Positions 19,969-32,366 are shown, numbered from the stretch's first letter. The stretch: DNA of 64,000 nucleotides from Vibrio pomeroyi (GCF_024347595.1 NZ_AP025506.1:3162001-3226000), one strand, 5' to 3'. Notes: generated from the sequence alone by a model not told the origin. Translations and numbers: made by a program.

Positions 19969-21030
19969 GTGACTCCTTTCGCAACCGCCATATTAAAGTG
20001 GTATGACGCCTACGGGCGTAAAGAATTACCTTGGCAACAAAACAAAACCGCCTACACCGTTTGGTTATCTGAAATCATGCTTCAGCAGACTCAGGTCGCC
20101 ACGGTGATTCCATACTACCAGCGCTTCTTAGAACGCTTTCCTACGGTGATTGACCTAGCGAACGCTGAACAAGATGAGGTGCTCCACTTATGGACGGGGC
20201 TTGGTTATTACGCGCGAGCTCGTAACTTGCATAAAGCAGCTAAGATTGTTGCTGAGCAGTATGGTGGTGAGTTTCCGCTTTCTCTTGAAGAGATGAACGC
20301 GCTACCGGGTATTGGCCGCTCAACAGCCGCCGCAGTGCTGTCTTCCGTTCATAAGCTTCCTCATGCGATTCTTGATGGCAATGTAAAGCGAACGCTTGCA
20401 AGAAGCTTTGCCGTTGAAGGTTGGCCTGGACAAAAGAAGGTTGAAAACCAACTTTGGGAGCATGCAGAAGCTCATACTCCGAAGAAAAATGTCGATAAGT
20501 ACAATCAGGCAATGATGGACATGGGTGCCATGGTTTGTACTCGTAGCAAACCTAAATGTACTCTGTGTCCGATTGAAAGCATGTGTGAAGCTAAGAAGCT
20601 TGATAGACAACTCGACTTCCCGGGCAAGAAACCTAAGAAAGAGAAACCAGTAAAAGAAACATGGTTTGTGATTCTTTATCACAACAATCAAGTGTGGCTT
20701 GAACAGCGTCCTCAGTCTGGTATCTGGGGAGGCTTATTCTGCTTTCCTCAAAATGAAAACGCAGAGATTGAACATCAGTTAGATCTTCGCTCGATCAAAG
20801 ATGCTGAAACCGATTCAATCAAGACCATGATTGCGTTTAGGCACACTTTCAGTCACTACCACTTAGATATCACACCAGTATTAGTAAAATTAGATAAACA
20901 ACCAGATTTGATAATGGAAGGGACCAAAGGTCTCTGGTATAACTTATCAAAACCGGAAGAAATTGGCCTAGCCGCTCCTGTGAAGCAGCTTATTGAGAGC
21001 CTACCCTTTGAACTGAACGACGACGTTTGA
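19969..21030 (+). CDS. mutY: Adenine DNA glycosylase
   Basis: Base-excision enzyme removing adenine opposite 8-oxoguanine. The 353-residue protein starts at a GTG; the ATG five bases upstream runs into a stop in its own frame. It shows the catalytic Glu35 in [12 protein letters not shown], the helix-hairpin-helix [15 protein letters not shown], catalytic Asp in LDGNVKR, and the [4Fe-4S] loop Cx6Cx2Cx5C ([17 protein letters not shown]). The C-terminal NUDIX-like 8-oxoG recognition domain has [12 protein letters not shown]. yggX and mltC follow closely, the standard mutY-yggX-mltC operon. Confidence 0.97.
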   Translation: MTPFATAILKWYDAYGRKELPWQQNKTAYTVWLSEIMLQQTQVATVIPYYQRFLERFPTVIDLANAEQDEVLHLWTGLGYYARARNLHKAAKIVAEQYGGEFPLSLEEMNALPGIGRSTAAAVLSSVHKLPHAILDGNVKRTLARSFAVEGWPGQKKVENQLWEHAEAHTPKKNVDKYNQAMMDMGAMVCTRSKPKCTLCPIESMCEAKKLDRQLDFPGKKPKKEKPVKETWFVILYHNNQVWLEQRPQSGIWGGLFCFPQNENAEIEHQLDLRSIKDAETDSIKTMIAFRHTFSHYHLDITPVLVKLDKQPDLIMEGTKGLWYNLSKPEEIGLAAPVKQLIESLPFELNDDV

Positions 21031-21058
21031 ATCAACGAACGCGATAAGAGGAACCACT

Positions 21059-21331
21059 ATGAGCCGCACTGTATTTTGTGCTCGCCTCCAGAAAGACGCT
21101 GAAGGCTTAGATTTTCAACTTTACCCAGGTGACTTAGGTAAGCGTATCTTTGACAACATCTCTAAAGAAGCTTGGGGACAATGGCAAAGCAAGCAAACAA
21201 TGCTGATCAATGAAAAGAAGCTAAATATGATGGATCCTGAGCATCGTAAACTTCTTGAAACTGAGATGGTTAACTTCCTTTTCGAAGGTAAAGATGTCGT
21301 AATTGATGGCTATACTCCACCAAGCGAATAA
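21059..21331 (+). CDS. yggX: Probable Fe(2+)-trafficking protein
   Basis: A 90-residue YggX protein implicated in protecting iron-sulfur clusters from oxidation. It begins [18 protein letters not shown] with the conserved Cys7, followed by [20 protein letters not shown] and the C-terminal [20 protein letters not shown] site precedes the ATG. It sits 28 bp after mutY, whose own Fe-S cluster makes the partnership sensible. Confidence 0.96.
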   Translation: MSRTVFCARLQKDAEGLDFQLYPGDLGKRIFDNISKEAWGQWQSKQTMLINEKKLNMMDPEHRKLLETEMVNFLFEGKDVVIDGYTPPSE

Positions 21332-21400
21332 GACATTTATTTAAGCAAATTTTAATGACATCATGGTTAACGCTGCGATGTCATTTTTGTATGAGGAACT

Positions 21401-22534
21401 ATGAAAAAGCTAAGTTACTTCCTAACAGCCATGTTATTAACAGGCTGCAGCCGTGAATTTGTCGAAAGCATTTATGATGTGAATTACGAACCGACCAACC
21501 GATTTGTCAGCAACTTGGCAGAGCTACCTGGTCAGTTTGAAAAAGACACCGGTGCACTGGATGCTTTGATTAATAGCTTTTCTGGCAATATCCAAAAGCG
21601 CTGGGGCAGCAGTGAAGTAAAAATAGCAGGTAAGAGTAACTATGTGAAATACATAGATAATTACTTGAGTCGTTCAGAAGTAAACTTTAGCGAAGGCCTG
21701 ATCACAGTAGAAACTGTGTCCTCAACTGAGCCTAAAAAACACCTCAAAAATGCAATAATGACGACGCTTTTGACACCAGATGATCCGGCGCATGTCGACC
21801 TATTCTCTTCAAAAAGCATCAAGTTAGAAGGTAAACCTTTCCTCTACAATCAGGTCGTCGACCAAGAGAAAAAGCCCATTCAATGGACATGGCGCGCTAA
21901 CCAATTCGCAGATTACTTGATCGCTAATAACCTCAAAACTAAAGAGGTCGACTTTAAAAAAGCCTACTACGTTGAGATCCCAATGGTGGCCGATCACGCG
22001 AGTCAGCGTAGTTATCAATATGCCGATATCGTGCGCAGAGCGTCTCAGCGTTATGACATTCCTGAAGACTTGATTTACGCCATCATCAAAACAGAAAGTA
22101 GTTTTAACCCATATGCTGTGAGCTGGGCGAATGCTTACGGTCTTATGCAAGTCGTGCCGAAAACTGCAGGTCGAGACGTATTTAAGCTGGTAAAGAACAA
22201 GCCTGGAGAACCGACCCCTGAGTATTTATTCAATCCAGAAAACAACATTGATGCTGGCACGGCGTACTTTTACATCCTTAAAAATCGTTATTTAAAAGAC
22301 GTGCAACACCCAACAACACTTGAGTACAGCATGATTTCTGCATACAACGGCGGTACTGGTGGCGTACTCAATACGTTCAGTAAGGACAGAAAACGAGCAA
22401 TGCGAGACCTAAACTCGCTCCAACCTAGCCAAGCGTACTGGGCACTTACCAAGAAGCACCCAAATAAAGAGTCGCGCCGATACCTAGAAAAAGTAACAAA
22501 ATTCAAGAAAGATTTTAACCAAGGTAAAACGTAA
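21401..22534 (+). CDS. mltC: Membrane-bound lytic murein transglycosylase C
   Basis: Outer-membrane lipoprotein that cleaves peptidoglycan glycan strands to 1,6-anhydromuropeptides. The 377-residue precursor has a type II signal (FLTAMLLTGC, Cys16), an N-terminal DUF3393-type domain, and a C-terminal SLT lysozyme-like domain. The latter holds the catalytic Glu in AIIKTESSFNPYAVSWANAYGLMQVVP (about residues 226-252) and MISAYNGGTGGVLNTF. A GAGGAA site precedes the ATG. It is the last gene of the mutY-yggX-mltC operon, and a tRNA cluster with its own promoter follows. Confidence 0.96.
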   Translation: MKKLSYFLTAMLLTGCSREFVESIYDVNYEPTNRFVSNLAELPGQFEKDTGALDALINSFSGNIQKRWGSSEVKIAGKSNYVKYIDNYLSRSEVNFSEGLITVETVSSTEPKKHLKNAIMTTLLTPDDPAHVDLFSSKSIKLEGKPFLYNQVVDQEKKPIQWTWRANQFADYLIANNLKTKEVDFKKAYYVEIPMVADHASQRSYQYADIVRRASQRYDIPEDLIYAIIKTESSFNPYAVSWANAYGLMQVVPKTAGRDVFKLVKNKPGEPTPEYLFNPENNIDAGTAYFYILKNRYLKDVQHPTTLEYSMISAYNGGTGGVLNTFSKDRKRAMRDLNSLQPSQAYWALTKKHPNKESRRYLEKVTKFKKDFNQGKT

Positions 22535-22597
22535 GCCTCACTTTTGAATAAAAAAACAACTAACGAACGTTTTTTTTAATTATTTTCAAAAAAGGTG

Positions 22598-22626
22598 TTG
22601 ACGGTTATGCAGAAAATCCGTTTAAT
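22598..22626 (+). promoter_or_regulatory. Promoter of tRNA cluster 1
   Basis: TTGACG (22598-22603), a 17-bp spacer and TTTAAT (22621-22626) lie 12 bp before the first tRNA-Phe gene. An AT-rich stretch with a T run precedes the -35 box. Confidence 0.75.
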
Positions 22627-22637
22627 AGCGCTCCGTT

Positions 22638-22713
22638 GCCCGGATAGCTCAGTCGGTAGAGCAGAGGATTGAAAATCCTCGTGTCGGTGGTTCGATTCCG
22701 CCTCCGGGCACCA
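22638..22713 (+). tRNA. tRNA-Phe (GAA), acceptor variant GCCCGGA
   Basis: A 76-nt cloverleaf with encoded CCA. The acceptor stem is GCCCGGA/TCCGGGC and the anticodon loop TTGAAAA gives GAA. The same variant opens cluster 2 at 25667. Confidence 0.97.
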
Positions 22714-22787
22714 CAATTTGATTTGTTGGTGTCAACACTCTTTAACAGGGAGTAGCAACACGGACAAAAGCATAAAGAATTTAGTGT

Positions 22788-22863
<76 letters not shown>

Positions 22864-22870
22864 TTCTTTT

Positions 22871-22946
22871 GCCTCGATAGCTCAGTCGGTAGAGCAGCGG
22901 ATTGAAAATCCGCGTGTCGGTGGTTCGATTCCGCCTCGAGGCACCA
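22871..22946 (+). tRNA. tRNA-Phe (GAA), acceptor variant GCCTCGA
   Basis: 76 nt with CCA. The acceptor is GCCTCGA/TCGAGGC and the anticodon is GAA with stem GCGGA/TCCGC. It differs from the first tRNA-Phe by paired, compensated changes in the acceptor and anticodon stems. Confidence 0.97.
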
Positions 22947-23002
22947 TTATTTGGTACTTAACAAATAATGGTCTTAATAGACCTGATGTTGAGACAAGTA
23001 AT

Positions 23003-23078
23003 TCCCCCTTAGTTCAGTTGGTAGAACGGCGGACTGTTAATCCGTATGTCGCAGGTTCGAGTCCCGCAGGGGGAGCCA
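23003..23078 (+). tRNA. tRNA-Asn (GTT), TCCCCCT variant
   Basis: 76 nt with CCA. The anticodon loop CTGTTAA gives GTT. The T stem reads GCAGG/CCCGC, leaving an A-C mismatch in its middle pair that the other three Asn copies do not have. Confidence 0.95.
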
Positions 23079-23145
23079 TTTTAAAGGGCTTCATTTTAAT
23101 GAGGTTCTAACGAAGAGTTTACTCTTCAAGCAAAGAATTTAGTGT

Positions 23146-23221
<76 letters not shown>

Positions 23222-23228
23222 TTCTTTT

Positions 23229-23304
23229 GCCTCGATAGCTCAGTCGGTAGAGCAGCGGATTGAAAATCCGCGTGTCGGTGGTTCGATTCCGCCTCGAGGC
23301 ACCA
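23229..23304 (+). tRNA. tRNA-Phe (GAA), second unit
   Basis: Same sequence as the gene at 22871 (acceptor GCCTCGA), 358 bp downstream of it. Confidence 0.97.
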
Positions 23305-23360
23305 TTATTTGATACTTAACAAATAATGGTCTTAATAGACCTGATGTTGAGACAAGTAAT

Positions 23361-23436
23361 TCCCCTTTAGTTCAGTTGGTAGAACGGCGGACTGTTAATC
23401 CGTATGTCGCAAGTTCAAGTCTTGCAAGGGGAGCCA
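23361..23436 (+). tRNA. tRNA-Asn (GTT), TCCCCTT variant
   Basis: 76 nt with CCA. The acceptor is TCCCCTT/AAGGGGA and the T stem GCAAG/CTTGC is fully paired. It occupies the position of the 23003 gene in the second tandem unit but has the sequence of the cluster 2 Asn genes. Confidence 0.97.
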
Positions 23437-23444
23437 CATTCAAG

Positions 23445-23476
23445 AAAGCCAAGTCGAAAGACTTGGCTTTTTTTCG
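23445..23476 (+). terminator. Terminator of tRNA cluster 1
   Basis: A 10-bp stem (AAAGCCAAGT with ACTTGGCTTT, 23445-23470), a 6-nt loop and a T run. From here to 23805 (the MCP start) I see only AT-rich sequence with no gene. Confidence 0.92.
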
Positions 23477-23805
23477 TTTGAACGAAAGCTAAATCTATTC
23501 GACCACAGCATCTAACCTTAACAACCCCTATAAAGCCCCTCTTCACTCTCACGACAATATCTTCTTCTTAATTAACTTCCCACGAACTCGCGCCCCAAAC
23601 TCCGTAAATTCACCAAACCAACACTTTTCAAACTCGTTCATAGTCACACAAAAATAAACGAGCTTTCGTTCTGTTACTTTTTTTTCTTCGTAAATTTAAT
23701 CTTCATCATGTTTTGATATCTTTCTGATATCTGCCCTACACGACTTAGATTAAGATTCGATGAAATATACCTAATACTAATTATTGAATCGCTGCGCGGG
23801 GAAAT

Positions 23806-25431
23806 ATGAAATTAAAAACGCAAGCTTACTTATTATCAGGCATCATCTTGATCGCCTTGCTAGCGCTGACTGCTACTGGTTTATGGACCTTGAGAGTCGC
23901 TAGCAACATGGACAACAAAGCTCGCGTTACAGAGCTATTTAAGAGTGCATACAGCATTCTTACTGAAGTCGAGAAAATGGCTATTGATGGAACTTTAGAA
24001 GAGCAACAAGCGAAACAACTTGCTACTCGCCTACTGCGTAACAACATCTATAAAGACAATGAATACGTCTACGTTGCAGATGAAAACATGACGTTTGTCG
24101 CGACACCGCTAGATCCACAGCTGCATGGAACCAGCTTCAATGACTTTAAAGACGGTGATGGAAATAGCGTAGGCCAGCTTATACAAAGAGTACTTGGCAA
24201 TCGTACTGGACAGATCGTTGAATACACTTGGACGCAAAATCTGCCAGACGGAACCATTGAAGAAAAACTGTCTATTGCAGAGAAAACCCCGCACTGGGGT
24301 TGGGTTGTCGGCACAGGTATCGGCTTCAACGAAGTTAACGCTCGTTTTTGGTCTACCGCTCAATGGCAGCTATTCCTTTGTGTCATGATTGCAGGCCTCA
24401 TTCTATCGAGCTTAATCGTATCCATTAAACGCATGCTAGCGCTTCTTGGTGGCGAGCCTAAAGATGTAAGAGAAGCGGTACAAGCCGTCGCAGAAGGTCG
24501 TATTCAAACCTCTTTCGAAACTCAAGCGATCAACGGCAGTATCTATCACGCTGTTCAGCAAATGAGTAAATCGTTAGCTGAACTAGTATCGAACCTAAAT
24601 GCTTCTATGCTGGCATTAAGAGGCGAATTACAGCGCGTGGAAGATCGTGCAGGTTCTATCGCTCAACTAACCGAAACTCAGCAACAATCGACTGAGATGA
24701 TCGCGACAGCAATGACCGAAATGGCTTCTTCGGCTAACAATGTTGCTGATTCAGCAGGCGATACAGCTCGTAATACTGATGAAGCAGACAAGCAGAGCAA
24801 GCATACCCAACGTCTTATTCGCAACACAGTAGACAACATTCAAGGGCTAGCAGGCCAACTAGGTACAGCAAGTGAAGCTGTCGCTAATCTAGATAACGAT
24901 GTAAATAACATTGTGAAAGTACTCGACGTTATCGGTGACATTGCAGAACAGACTAACCTATTGGCACTGAATGCAGCTATTGAGGCCGCACGAGCTGGCG
25001 AACAAGGTCGTGGGTTTGCGGTTGTTGCTGACGAAGTTCGTAACCTTGCTGGTCGAACACAATCAAGCACCAAAGAAATCCAATTGATGATTAATAACCT
25101 TCAAGAAGGCTCTCGTAACGCTATTCAAACCATGAAAGTGTGTGCAGCAACCAGTGAGAGCACCGTAACCGAGTCTCAAAATGCCTCTGAAGCGCTACAA
25201 CAGATTGTTATCGCTCTGGAGTCTATTTCCTCGATGAGTCATCAAATCGCGACAGCTGCTGCTGAGCAGACCCAGGTGAGCGATGACATTTCAAAGCGCA
25301 TCAACATGATCGAAGAAAGTGGCAACCAACTGAGTAATGTCGTGACAGAAAGTCACAACAGTACCCAAACCCTAGCCTCTCTTTCTAACGAATTAGAAGC
25401 TTGGGTTAATAGGTTTGAAGTAAAACACTAA
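23806..25431 (+). CDS. Methyl-accepting chemotaxis protein with periplasmic Cache domain
   Basis: Transmembrane chemoreceptor of 541 residues. TM1 is about residues 8-28, and a periplasmic sensor of about 155 residues follows. The sensor is of the single Cache (sCache_2-like) type, judged from the [21 protein letters not shown] and [10 protein letters not shown] pattern. TM2 is about 187-206, then a HAMP-like linker and a signalling domain with the hairpin tip [20 protein letters not shown] / [17 protein letters not shown] (about 382-418). The C-terminus lacks an NWETF-like CheR-binding pentapeptide. The ligand cannot be read from sequence; sCache_2 receptors often bind small carboxylates. 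The gene lies alone between two tRNA clusters and ends at a hairpin. Confidence 0.94.
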   Translation: MKLKTQAYLLSGIILIALLALTATGLWTLRVASNMDNKARVTELFKSAYSILTEVEKMAIDGTLEEQQAKQLATRLLRNNIYKDNEYVYVADENMTFVATPLDPQLHGTSFNDFKDGDGNSVGQLIQRVLGNRTGQIVEYTWTQNLPDGTIEEKLSIAEKTPHWGWVVGTGIGFNEVNARFWSTAQWQLFLCVMIAGLILSSLIVSIKRMLALLGGEPKDVREAVQAVAEGRIQTSFETQAINGSIYHAVQQMSKSLAELVSNLNASMLALRGELQRVEDRAGSIAQLTETQQQSTEMIATAMTEMASSANNVADSAGDTARNTDEADKQSKHTQRLIRNTVDNIQGLAGQLGTASEAVANLDNDVNNIVKVLDVIGDIAEQTNLLALNAAIEAARAGEQGRGFAVVADEVRNLAGRTQSSTKEIQLMINNLQEGSRNAIQTMKVCAATSESTVTESQNASEALQQIVIALESISSMSHQIATAAAEQTQVSDDISKRINMIEESGNQLSNVVTESHNSTQTLASLSNELEAWVNRFEVKH

Positions 25432-25453
25432 ACTCTCGATAAAATTCTTCAGT

Positions 25454-25485
25454 AAAAAAGCACGTTTTCATACGTGCTTTTTTTA
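25454..25485 (+). terminator. MCP gene terminator
   Basis: AAAAGCACG pairs with CGTGCTTTT around an 8-nt loop and is followed by a T run. Confidence 0.9.
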
Positions 25486-25627
25486 TTTCGGCACCCATTC
25501 AGTGTAGTTAACCTAAGTTTTGCTCTCTTTTAAGGCATGCTAGACCTAGGTTTTTCGTGCCAAATGAACAAAAACAACCCACTAAGTATAGAAAAACATC
25601 AAACGATACTTTTTTTGCAATTTAATG

Positions 25628-25656
25628 TTGACCCAGAACGCGAAAACACGTTTAAT
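25628..25656 (+). promoter_or_regulatory. Promoter of tRNA cluster 2
   Basis: TTGACC (25628-25633), a 17-bp spacer and TTTAAT (25651-25656) lie 11 bp before the tRNA-Phe gene. The architecture and spacing are the same as at cluster 1. Confidence 0.75.
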
Positions 25657-25666
25657 ACACCTCGTC

Positions 25667-25742
25667 GCCCGGATAGCTCAGTCGGTAGAGCAGAGGATTG
25701 AAAATCCTCGTGTCGGTGGTTCGATTCCGCCTCCGGGCACCA
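25667..25742 (+). tRNA. tRNA-Phe (GAA), acceptor variant GCCCGGA
   Basis: 76 nt with CCA, the same sequence as the gene at 22638. The 20 bp after it also resemble those after 22713, indicating common origin. Confidence 0.97.
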
Positions 25743-25798
25743 CAATTTATTTGTTGGTGTCTTAGACAACAACAGTAAAGCACAAAGAAATATTATGT

Positions 25799-25874
<76 letters not shown>

Positions 25875-25898
25875 TTTCTTTAAAGCTTTAAGAATAAT

Positions 25899-25974
25899 TC
25901 CCCTTTAGTTCAGTTGGTAGAACGGCGGACTGTTAATCCGTATGTCGCAAGTTCAAGTCTTGCAAGGGGAGCCA
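25899..25974 (+). tRNA. tRNA-Asn (GTT)
   Basis: 76 nt with CCA, anticodon GTT, acceptor TCCCCTT, T stem fully paired. Confidence 0.97.
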
Positions 25975-26010
25975 AGTTAATCATCAAGCATAAGCTTTTT
26001 GATTCATGAT

Positions 26011-26086
<76 letters not shown>

Positions 26087-26115
26087 TTCTCTTGATTAGA
26101 GACTAAACAATCAAT

Positions 26116-26191
26116 TCCCCTTTAGTTCAGTTGGTAGAACGGCGGACTGTTAATCCGTATGTCGCAAGTTCAAGTCTTGCAAGGGGAGCCA
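26116..26191 (+). tRNA. tRNA-Asn (GTT)
   Basis: Same sequence as the gene at 25899. Last gene of cluster 2. Confidence 0.97.
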
Positions 26192-26199
26192 ATTAAAGA

Positions 26200-26227
26200 A
26201 AGCCGCATCACTGATGCGGCTTTTTTG
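26200..26227 (+). terminator. Terminator of tRNA cluster 2
   Basis: GCCGCATCA pairs with TGATGCGGC (26202-26220) and is followed by six T. From here to 26510 I see no gene. Confidence 0.92.
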
Positions 26228-26510
26228 CATCTGGAGATCCTGATTTTTCAATAACTTCCTCTTTCTAATATCTCATTTAATCCAGAAACCAACAGTTTTA
26301 AATACCCTTCAAAGCTCATCACGCTTTACTCTTTAATTCCGTTTTAGATCCAGTAACAACAGATTATCAATTTGTACAAAGAGCCAGTCATAACGGACTT
26401 ATTAGTTACGTTACTGTTGATTAATTCTATAGAAATGAACAAGCTTTAGAGTGAACCAAATTGGCTCTAGAAAGGCGCTACTGGTTGATTAAATTGAGAT
26501 GATATACGAT

Positions 26511-26906
26511 TCACTCTTTATCAAAACTATCCACTACAATCGCTCCCATAGATGCAGGCATGGAAATTACAATCACCCTTTTGATCGATACAATTGGATC
26601 GCTTAGTAAAGGCAACTTGTCCAAACAAGTCAGTACCAACGCAACAACCAACGCTGTCATCACATAAGCAATAACGATTCGAAAAATAAAGACCGGCAGG
26701 CGAGCAACAATATCTTTCTGAAAGACACTCTCATAGGTATAAAAGCCCAGGAACACCGCAGACAACAAGAACAGTAATAATAAGTTAGCTGTGGGTAAAG
26801 TCTCCCCTAGTTTCCAGGCCTCTTCAGAAAAAGAAATCGGTACGGCCAAAGCAAAAGATCCAACAAAGATCTGGCTAGCATCTTCAAAGTTAAAACTTAA
26901 TTTCAT
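26511..26906 (-). CDS. Small integral membrane protein, DUF2391-like
   Basis: A 131-residue hydrophobic protein with about four membrane segments (near residues 11-28, 38-58, 66-92 and 108-125). SFALAVPISFSEEAWKLGETLP near the N-terminus is the pattern I associate with the DUF2391/TIGR02587 family, but I cannot verify this without a search. The frame could start at 26960. I prefer 26906, because AGGTAA lies at the right distance there and the protein then begins MKLSFNFEDASQIFVG. It is a single gene between tRNA cluster 2 and a long gene-poor stretch. Confidence 0.65.
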   Translation of the reverse strand: MKLSFNFEDASQIFVGSFALAVPISFSEEAWKLGETLPTANLLLLFLLSAVFLGFYTYESVFQKDIVARLPVFIFRIVIAYVMTALVVALVLTCLDKLPLLSDPIVSIKRVIVISMPASMGAIVVDSFDKE

Positions 26907-26989
26907 CGAGTTACCTTTGAGGCTTAGGAATGTGCCTAGTTTCCAAAATCGTAAATTCATTATCTTAGGGAATTTAATAGTTCCAACCT

Positions 26990-28350
26990 AATGTTAGCCG
27001 CATTAGCCAGAACATAGCTTGAACTAACAAGCATTAAAATAAATAACTCACAGTCACTAATCACTAATCACTATCCTCACATATCCATCGCCAGTGTTGA
27101 GGAAACAAGCACACCTCCACCGACAGGCCAAGAAATATCTCTTGGGAAGTCGTAACCAATAAACCTCATACAACTTTATATACATCAGTGCTAAAGATAT
27201 TGTCCCTAATTGGATACACATTAGTAATGCTCTTCCAATCTACCCCCCCCTCCTTCTTATTCAACGACTAACTAGTACATGAATAGCAAGCAAAGTAATA
27301 ATGTTGAGGCTCATCTCTAAGGTGCATTCATGAGGCGCCTAAAGTCTCTAAGAGCTATCTAAGGCGATAGCGACAAAGACTGTTGAGTAGCAGCTACGAT
27401 AGCCTCTAGCGCTTCAACAAAAGGTATTTGTGGTAAGTACTAGCTTGTATAACTGCAGAGCGAAATTCTTTCTACACTCTATGCCAGCTTAGAGGCTGTG
27501 ATATTTCTGGGGAAACCTCTGGCTAATCATTACAAATCCTGATTGTGAGCGACAAACAGAGTGAGCGGAGGGTAAAAGTAGGGTGAAGCTTTGTTTACAA
27601 GTATCTATATCTCGCGCTTTCTAATAGCACTATTTTGATCGCAAGATTCCTGCGTGAGTATGAAGACGTAGCTGATAGTAAACCTTCCGAGAACTGATCC
27701 ATATAAACCTCTTAAGTCACTCAGTTCGGTAGTCGAACTGCGCAGCTACCCTCTAGGGAAATGTTTATACTCTCAACAGAGCCTTGTAATGGCATTAAAG
27801 TCTTCACTAGATTAAGTAGCCGAAAAACAAAACTCGATGCAAGAAGCGCGTTAATCTAATTCTACTATTGAGCTTCTGGACTGTGACTAAATAGTCGAGC
27901 CTATAAGTAACAACGGAGTCCGGATAATTAGATTAAGTCCAAAAAGCCTAATGACTCTCAACGAAGGTTTTTTATGATGAGTAAATAACTAACGACTCAT
28001 GCAGCAAGAAATCATTACTCACAGAGCAAAGACGTATGCTTATCGACGTGCAACAAGCTTTTTCAAAGTAAGATAGGCTAAATACTGATGTAAGTAAGTC
28101 CAAAGAAAGATAAGCCATTATTTAGCTACAAAAGACTCCGCTATGTCTAACGAGACTTCTTATAAGAGTAGTTGTAGCTTGGGCCTCAGAAGATTGGGAC
28201 TCGTAGTCAAAGATCAAAACATCTACGCTCAGAAATGACGAAAGCCTAGTCATAAGACGAGGCTTTCTAAGAAGTGGCTGGGCTGGCATTCCATCGGACT
28301 CGCGCACGAGCGGGACTCTTTCGACCGAAGGGAGAATATACAATGATTCA
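26990..28350. other. Gene-poor stretch of about 1.4 kb between a small membrane protein gene and the rRNA operon terminator
   Basis: No reading frame with a plausible protein or ribosome site is visible on either strand. The stretch holds scattered inverted repeats, including a perfect 7-bp hairpin at 27722-27740 and an 8+3-bp hairpin at 28240-28267. It also has a run of eight C at 27243. Pieces recall tRNA-like fragments but do not fold into a cloverleaf. It may be decayed sequence or hold an unrecognised RNA. Confidence 0.5.
28240..28267. repeat. Inverted repeat in the gene-poor stretch
   Basis: GAAAGCCT/AGGCTTTC plus an inner GTC/GAC, one mismatch and an ATAA loop form a stable hairpin. 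No T run follows on either strand, so it is not an obvious terminator. Confidence 0.6.
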
Positions 28351-28355
28351 AATGT

Positions 28356-28386
28356 AAAAAAGCCCTGCTATTTCTAGCAGGGCTTC
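28356..28386 (-). terminator. Terminator of the downstream rRNA operon
   Basis: An 11-bp stem (28360-28370 with 28375-28385) with a TTTC loop lies just beyond tRNA-Asp. The A run at 28356-28360 gives a T tract on the minus strand. Confidence 0.92.
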
Positions 28387-28394
28387 TCTATAAT

Positions 28395-28471
28395 TGGCGG
28401 AGTGGACGGGACTCGAACCCGCGACCCCCGGCGTGACAGGCCGGTATTCTAACCAACTGAACTACCACTCC
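28395..28471 (-). tRNA. tRNA-Asp (GTC)
   Basis: 77 nt with CCA, acceptor GGAGTGG/CCACTCC, anticodon GTC. Last gene of the downstream rRNA operon. Confidence 0.97.
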
Positions 28472-28501
28472 GCAGTGTCTATTCAGCTTAAAGCAATTTG
28501 A

Positions 28502-28618
28502 GCCTGACGATGTCCTACTCTCACATGGGGAAGCCCCACACTACCATCGGCGCTATTGTGTTTCACTTCTGAGTTCGGCATGGAATCAGGTGGGTCCACA
28601 ATGCTATGGTCGTCAAAC
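28502..28618 (-). rRNA. rrf: 5S rRNA, distal divergent copy
   Basis: About 117 nt, nearly identical to the other two 5S copies in the window. In helix I it has an A-U pair where they have G-C (A28507 and T28613 on the plus strand), and a further change at A28617. It lies after tRNA-Thr, the 5S-Thr-5S-Asp arrangement. Confidence 0.95.
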
Positions 28619-28658
28619 AAATTCTGTTGTTAATTTGAATAATCAAATCAACCAAATA

Positions 28659-28735
28659 TGGTGCTGATACCCAGACTCGAACTGGGGACCTCACCCTTAC
28701 CAAGGGTGCGCTCTACCGGGCTGAGCTATATCAGC
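28659..28735 (-). tRNA. tRNA-Thr (GGT)
   Basis: 77 nt with CCA, acceptor GCTGATA/TATCAGC, anticodon GGT. It sits between two 5S genes of the same operon. Confidence 0.96.
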
Positions 28736-28805
28736 AGTTCAAGAATCATTTAAAACGATTCTGAAACTTTTGTCTTCACTTTTGAAAAGTGAAAATAAAT
28801 TTAAA

Positions 28806-28922
28806 GCCTGGCGATGTCCTACTCTCACATGGGGAAGCCCCACACTACCATCGGCGCTATTGTGTTTCACTTCTGAGTTCGGCATGGAATCAGGTGGGTC
28901 CACAATGCTATGGTCGCCAAGC
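28806..28922 (-). rRNA. rrf: 5S rRNA, proximal copy of the downstream operon
   Basis: About 117 nt, apparently identical to the 5S at 34378. It follows 23S by about 95 bp. Confidence 0.96.
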
Positions 28923-29015
28923 AAATTTTAAAATTCGGAAAACTGTATTTAAAAGTAACTCTTCAAACTCATTCAAGGTCTGTCTTTGAGTCCACAAAAC
29001 CCCTTGGGTGTTGTA

Positions 29016-31906
<2,891 letters not shown>

Positions 31907-32135
31907 ATACAACCCGAAAGGGTCTTAGTGTATGGCAACTAACCAAGGTTTTTGGTTGTCATTAAGAAGGGTTAATTCTCAATGACTGTTTGCCGGACTC
32001 AATGTGATTCAAACGAATTTGAATCGAATACAAGACACTTGAATGTGTTTGTTGTGTTTATCAAAAGATAAACATTGAGAACTTTTAAATTTGATTGAAT
32101 TACTCGTAAGTAATCAATCAGTCAGCTTTCCAAAT

Positions 32136-32147
32136 TGTTAAAGAGCT
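32136..32147 (-). promoter_or_regulatory. boxA antitermination element before 23S (downstream operon)
   Basis: AGCTCTTTAACA on the minus strand matches the rRNA boxA (TGCTCTTTAACA). It lies between tRNA-Ala and 23S, as in other enterobacterial and Vibrio operons. Confidence 0.8.
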
Positions 32148-32199
32148 TGATTTCTTTCGAAACCATTTTTAAAGACTCTCTTAAGAGAATACTTAAAGA

Positions 32200-32275
32200 T
32201 GGTGGAGCTATGCGGGATCGAACCGCAGACCTCCTGCGTGCAAGGCAGGCGCTCTCCCAGCTGAGCTATAGCCCC
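32200..32275 (-). tRNA. tRNA-Ala (TGC)
   Basis: 76 nt with CCA, anticodon TGC, in the 16S-23S spacer. Confidence 0.97.
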
Positions 32276-32289
32276 ATCTAGGTCGATAT

Positions 32290-32366
32290 TGGTGGGTCTG
32301 AGTGGACTTGAACCACCGACCTCCCGCTTATCAGGCGAGCGCTCTAACCAGCTGAGCTACAGACCC
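32290..32366 (-). tRNA. tRNA-Ile (GAT)
   Basis: 77 nt with CCA, acceptor GGGTCTG/CAGACCC, anticodon GAT, in the 16S-23S spacer. Confidence 0.97.

Noticed and set aside
28270-28330. tRNA-like fragment (TGGCTGGGCTGGCATTCC...)
   Set aside because: It recalls the 3' end of a minus-strand tRNA-Gln, but I could not form a D arm, anticodon arm or acceptor pairing, so a pseudo-tRNA is not claimed.
28122-28343. 73-codon minus-strand frame beyond the rRNA terminator
   Set aside because: No ribosome site and no recognisable domain, and a hairpin runs through it. Reported only as a possible dispersed repeat.
26511-28394. Genomic island inserted at the tRNA cluster 2 end
   Set aside because: No integrase and no direct repeat of the tRNA-Asn 3' end was found downstream, so there are no att-like borders.
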